Below are positions 61,289 through 64,000 of a DNA stretch of 64,000 nucleotides, in pieces. This stretch comes from Heliopora coerulea (Eukaryota; Cnidaria; Anthozoa; Scleralcyonacea; Helioporidae): NCBI GenBank assembly GCA_030142905.1, contig JASJOG010000054.1, positions 434,001 through 498,000 of the forward strand, in the 5' to 3' direction. Position 1 is the stretch's first letter. Every line of letters starts with the position of its first letter. The position numbers were made by a program, and so were the translations under genes. The notes beneath the pieces are model-generated. The model was not told the origin of the DNA and searched no databases. It worked only from the letters and a program-made list of their open reading frames with translations.

Positions 61289-62305
61289 ATGAGTCGTAAT
61301 CCCATGAAATCAACGGATCTCTCAAAAAAACCACCTGCAGGAGAGGAAGAGGGGATTCAACAGAGATCTCTTGAAATCGCAATGGCATCGTTTCCCATGC
61401 CATCGCTTCATCTTGCATCGGAAATCGGAGAGTTAAAGGAGAAGCTGAAAGGGACGAGTGAAGAAAACACCAAACTTCGAGAGAAGCTGAAAGCTATCAA
61501 AAAGCAAAATGTATCAATGAATGAAAAGATTGGCGCGCTGGAGAACCAGAACAACAAGCAAGCAGAAATTATTCGCACGTTAGAAGTTGCTCAGGAAAAG
61601 TTACAAAGAGATCTGGAAACCATGAAAAAAGCAAAAGACAAACTGAGAATTGAAGTAGAAGAAAAAAATTCAAAATTCAGTAAGGAGAACGAAATACTTA
61701 ATGAGAGTTTAGAAGCGCTCACGAAGGAATTAGAGACCGTGGAAAATGAAAATAAAGATTTGAAGCGAAACCTGGAAGACCTAACGAACGACAATAAGTT
61801 CTTAAAGGATGAAGTTTCCTCGATACACAAGGAAAACGTACAGCTGAAACACGACATGGGAGAGTTGAGAAAAGATTACGACGATATCCGAGAACGACTT
61901 GAACGCAAGGAAACCAAATTAGCTCTTGGTCAGGTCGCCTGGCTGTTGGAAGCTGAGATCTGGAAATACGTCCTCCCAGACCAAAAAATGGGAACAACGC
62001 GAATCTTGTATTCCATGGAAAGATGGCTGAAGAAGAATTCTAAGAGTGTTAAAGGAAAGGCTGCGCAAGAGAGGTGGGATATATTAAAAAGCAAATTAAA
62101 CTGGGACGAGGAGGATCATAAACAAGCATTAAAGATACTGAAGGATCTCAGGGTTGATGATGCTCACCCAAAAGATGTCGACTTAGGGGAAGCAAGGAAA
62201 CAGTTGACAGAAGGCGACTATATTGCAGAGTGCGATAAAAAAATTTGTCAAGAGATCATTGACATGATTCCAAAAGCGAAGTCTATCAATCCAGGGGAAG
62301 GATAA
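61289..62305 (+). CDS. 338-aa coiled-coil protein with a conserved-looking C-terminal helical domain
   Basis: An uninterrupted frame from ATG 61289 to TAA 62303-62305. Residues 1-45 are polar. About 46-215 form a long coiled coil with heptads rich in Lys, Glu, Leu and Asn (EIGELKEKLKG, ALENQNNKQAEIIRTLE, LRKDYDDIRERLERKE). About 217-330 form a compact helical region with Trp-rich landmarks: ALGQVAWLLEAEIWKYVLPD, MERWLKKNS, AAQERWDILKSKLNWDEEDH and CQEIIDMIPKA. No signal peptide or membrane segment is visible, so a cytoplasmic or nuclear scaffold is likely. Codon use and low stop density support real coding. The single coding exon, with a probable 5' UTR acceptor at 61266, contrasts with the intron-rich transporter. 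I believe similar C-terminal domains occur in other cnidarian proteins, but cannot name the family. Confidence 0.8.
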   Translation: MSRNPMKSTDLSKKPPAGEEEGIQQRSLEIAMASFPMPSLHLASEIGELKEKLKGTSEENTKLREKLKAIKKQNVSMNEKIGALENQNNKQAEIIRTLEVAQEKLQRDLETMKKAKDKLRIEVEEKNSKFSKENEILNESLEALTKELETVENENKDLKRNLEDLTNDNKFLKDEVSSIHKENVQLKHDMGELRKDYDDIRERLERKETKLALGQVAWLLEAEIWKYVLPDQKMGTTRILYSMERWLKKNSKSVKGKAAQERWDILKSKLNWDEEDHKQALKILKDLRVDDAHPKDVDLGEARKQLTEGDYIAECDKKICQEIIDMIPKAKSINPGEG

Positions 62306-63480
62306 AATTGACGAAACTAATGTGATTACTACACCTTATATCAAAACATAATCAGTGACGGATTGGATGGGCTAAAAAGCCCGATTTTAATTGGGATTAT
62401 TTTACATGAAATTAAAAACTTATGCAACAATATGTTAACACAAAATAACGTTTAACACCACACGTGTGCACTAGCCACGACTACCACTATAAAACAATAA
62501 TTTAAGGGAAGTAAAACTTCGCATGGTTTCTTATTCAGAAACTGAACACAGCAATTACATGAATGAATCGGTAAAGCTATACAAGAAGTCGAGAACAGTC
62601 TTAACAAGCAAAACAGTACTATCAGCGGCGGATTTAGGCGGGGGCACATAGGACAGGCACCCCCATTTTTTAGATAAGTTGTCGTACGATTTTTTGTTCA
62701 GGTACAAAACACAAGCATTAAACATATCGACTACCCAGAAATTCTGTTTCAAACAACACCGGAAACGACAATAGCATAAAAATTCTTCCATGGCACATAG
62801 CGGAAATGAATTCGTAAAAATATTGTGCCCCCCTTTCTCAAAATTCTGGATCTGCCCAACTACTGTACCAGTCTGCCCCTACTAACACGTACATTAGTAA
62901 ATATTAGTAATATTACCCATAGGGGGGTCGTATTACAGCATAATGATGTTCATTCTACAGTTTACTATGTGTATTTTCTTTGTGGCCAAAGAACTAATCA
63001 TATCATTAACTGGGATTGAACGCATCAACTCCGATTCTGTAGATGGGAGTGAGGGTGGCAACAAACACGACTGACCCCATGGTTGAGCTCTACTAGTCCT
63101 CGATACGTTTCAATACGGAGCAAGATAAGTGAAGGAAAATGATTATGCGGAAAATGTAAAGTTCATGCATAATGCATTTTAAGTTCATAATGCATTTGAC
63201 GTCTTTATGGATCGATTTCACGGTAAGCCAAATAACCAATTCCTGTCATCAAGTGGGAAAGAAGAAGCCAATATGGCCGCCAGATAAATCGATCAGTGTC
63301 AGTCACGGCTCACCTACGCAGCTTTTTTCAGTCTCATTCCTTTTAACATGTTTGTGCATTTTTTGTTAGGTTCTTTGTTTAAAAACATTCACATGAATAT
63401 ATATACACCAATGATGAGTACCACGAAGGTTACACCGTTGGAATGAAAATATAGAGCGCTCAATACCGTTACTGGTAGAG
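62306..63480. other. spacer downstream of the coiled-coil gene
   Basis: No gene recognised. The stretch about 62620-62840 has GGGGGCAC...GTGCCCCCC-type edges, typical of a decayed small repeat. GCTAAAAAGCCC near 62370 is a minor hairpin. No AATAAA was found close after the stop at 62305. Confidence 0.35.
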
Positions 63481-63483
63481 CGA

Positions 63484-63631
63484 ATAAGTAAATACAAAAG
63501 ACAAAATTTTGCTGTCGCTACTCCGAGTTTCACGCGCTCAGGCGATCATCAGGCAACTCGATGATCGCCTGAGATCGCCTGAGCGCGTGAAACTCGGAGT
63601 AGCGACAGCAAAATTTTGTCTTTTGTATTTA

Positions 63632-63672
<41 letters not shown>
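63484..63672. repeat. perfect 63-bp-arm palindrome followed by a TA tract
   Basis: Arms 63484-63546 and 63574-63636 are exact reverse complements (AAGTAAATACAAAAGACAAA ... CACGCGCTCAGGCGAT). The 27-bp centre contains ATGATCGCCTGAG, echoing the arm end. A (TA)n run of about 36 bp follows immediately. The GATGATCGCCTGAGCGCGTG.AAACTC layout resembles Penelope-like tails, and the arm-plus-TA arrangement matches 13619-13760. Confidence 0.85.
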
Positions 63673-63676
<4 letters not shown>

Positions 63677-63717
63677 TAGCATAATGATAATGAAATACTT
63701 ATCTCTTTTGAGGAGGG

Positions 63718-63775
63718 AAACTTTCCTTTTGACGAGTAAAATCGTCTGGCGTTAGCCAGAGTAAAATAATGTAAT
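63718..63775. repeat. short dispersed repeat (GAGTAAAATCGTCTGGC family)
   Basis: GACGAGTAAAATCGTCTGGC followed by GTTAGCCAGAGTAAAAT. This is the best-preserved core of the family also present at 8889-8990 and 29325-29415. Confidence 0.65.
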
Positions 63776-64000
63776 AGAATTAATAATAATAACAGAAAGG
63801 ATAGAATTAACAATTCAATCATTTGGGCGTATTATTTGACTGTCGATCAAAAGTACGGCGTCCTGTTTTCGTCAAAGTTTGAAAAATCGTAAAAGGTAAT
63901 GTTTAATTATTCGGAAATCAGTCTTTCTTCGATATTTCTCTTGGAAATACATTACGAATCCTTTCATTTCTTTGAGCTCTGTTTGAATACTCTTATAGTC
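63776..64000. other. right window edge, nothing recognised
   Basis: AT-rich sequence with no coding block or repeat that I can support. Confidence 0.4.

Overview
This is a eukaryotic nuclear window. The one fully readable gene is split into 23 coding exons with GT-AG introns, the sequence is AT-rich, and much of it is short palindromic elements, Penelope-like fragments and tandem satellites. No prokaryotic operon, functional tRNA, rRNA or CRISPR array was found. An anthozoan cnidarian, probably a stony coral, fits best. That is an inference from the short TAAAATC..CTGG..TTAGC.AG repeats and the repeat mix, not a proof.

Left part (1-32 kb). The 3' end of an unrecognised + strand gene (three exons, 728-3008) is followed by a complete SLC15-type proton-coupled oligopeptide transporter gene (4173-21488, 762 aa by my exon model). 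Its introns carry many small mobile elements. A tentative + strand gene with phase-consistent exons but no recognisable product follows (24351-31288).

Middle (32.7-58.2 kb). A repeat-rich block is built around two unrelated satellites that abut at about 36.13 kb. The first (34.2-36.1 kb) is a 66-bp repeat with 20 consecutive units at exactly 66 bp, and it flips orientation at about 35.58 kb. The second (36.13-47.1 kb) is a 168/169-bp satellite of about 65 monomers with dimer and trimer higher-order units, followed by about 10 decayed monomers to 48.7 kb. Around them lie inverted copies of a TIR element, one carrying a 300-bp insertion whose empty site is preserved in the other copy; a 5'-truncated RTE-type LINE with a 17-bp target duplication; a frameshifted Penelope-like 3' end with a GIY-YIG domain; and a decayed hAT transposase.

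Right part (58-64 kb). Mostly unrecognised sequence, plus a single-exon coiled-coil gene (61289-62305), a hairpin with a tRNA T-arm-like core (60.5 kb) and a perfect 63-bp-arm palindrome followed by a TA tract (63.5 kb).

The genes do not form a visible pathway. The main interest is repeat biology: the satellite pair, the tRNA-cored hairpins, the Penelope-tail palindromes and the nested insertions. All exon boundaries were read by eye from splice sites and reading frame and have no transcript support.
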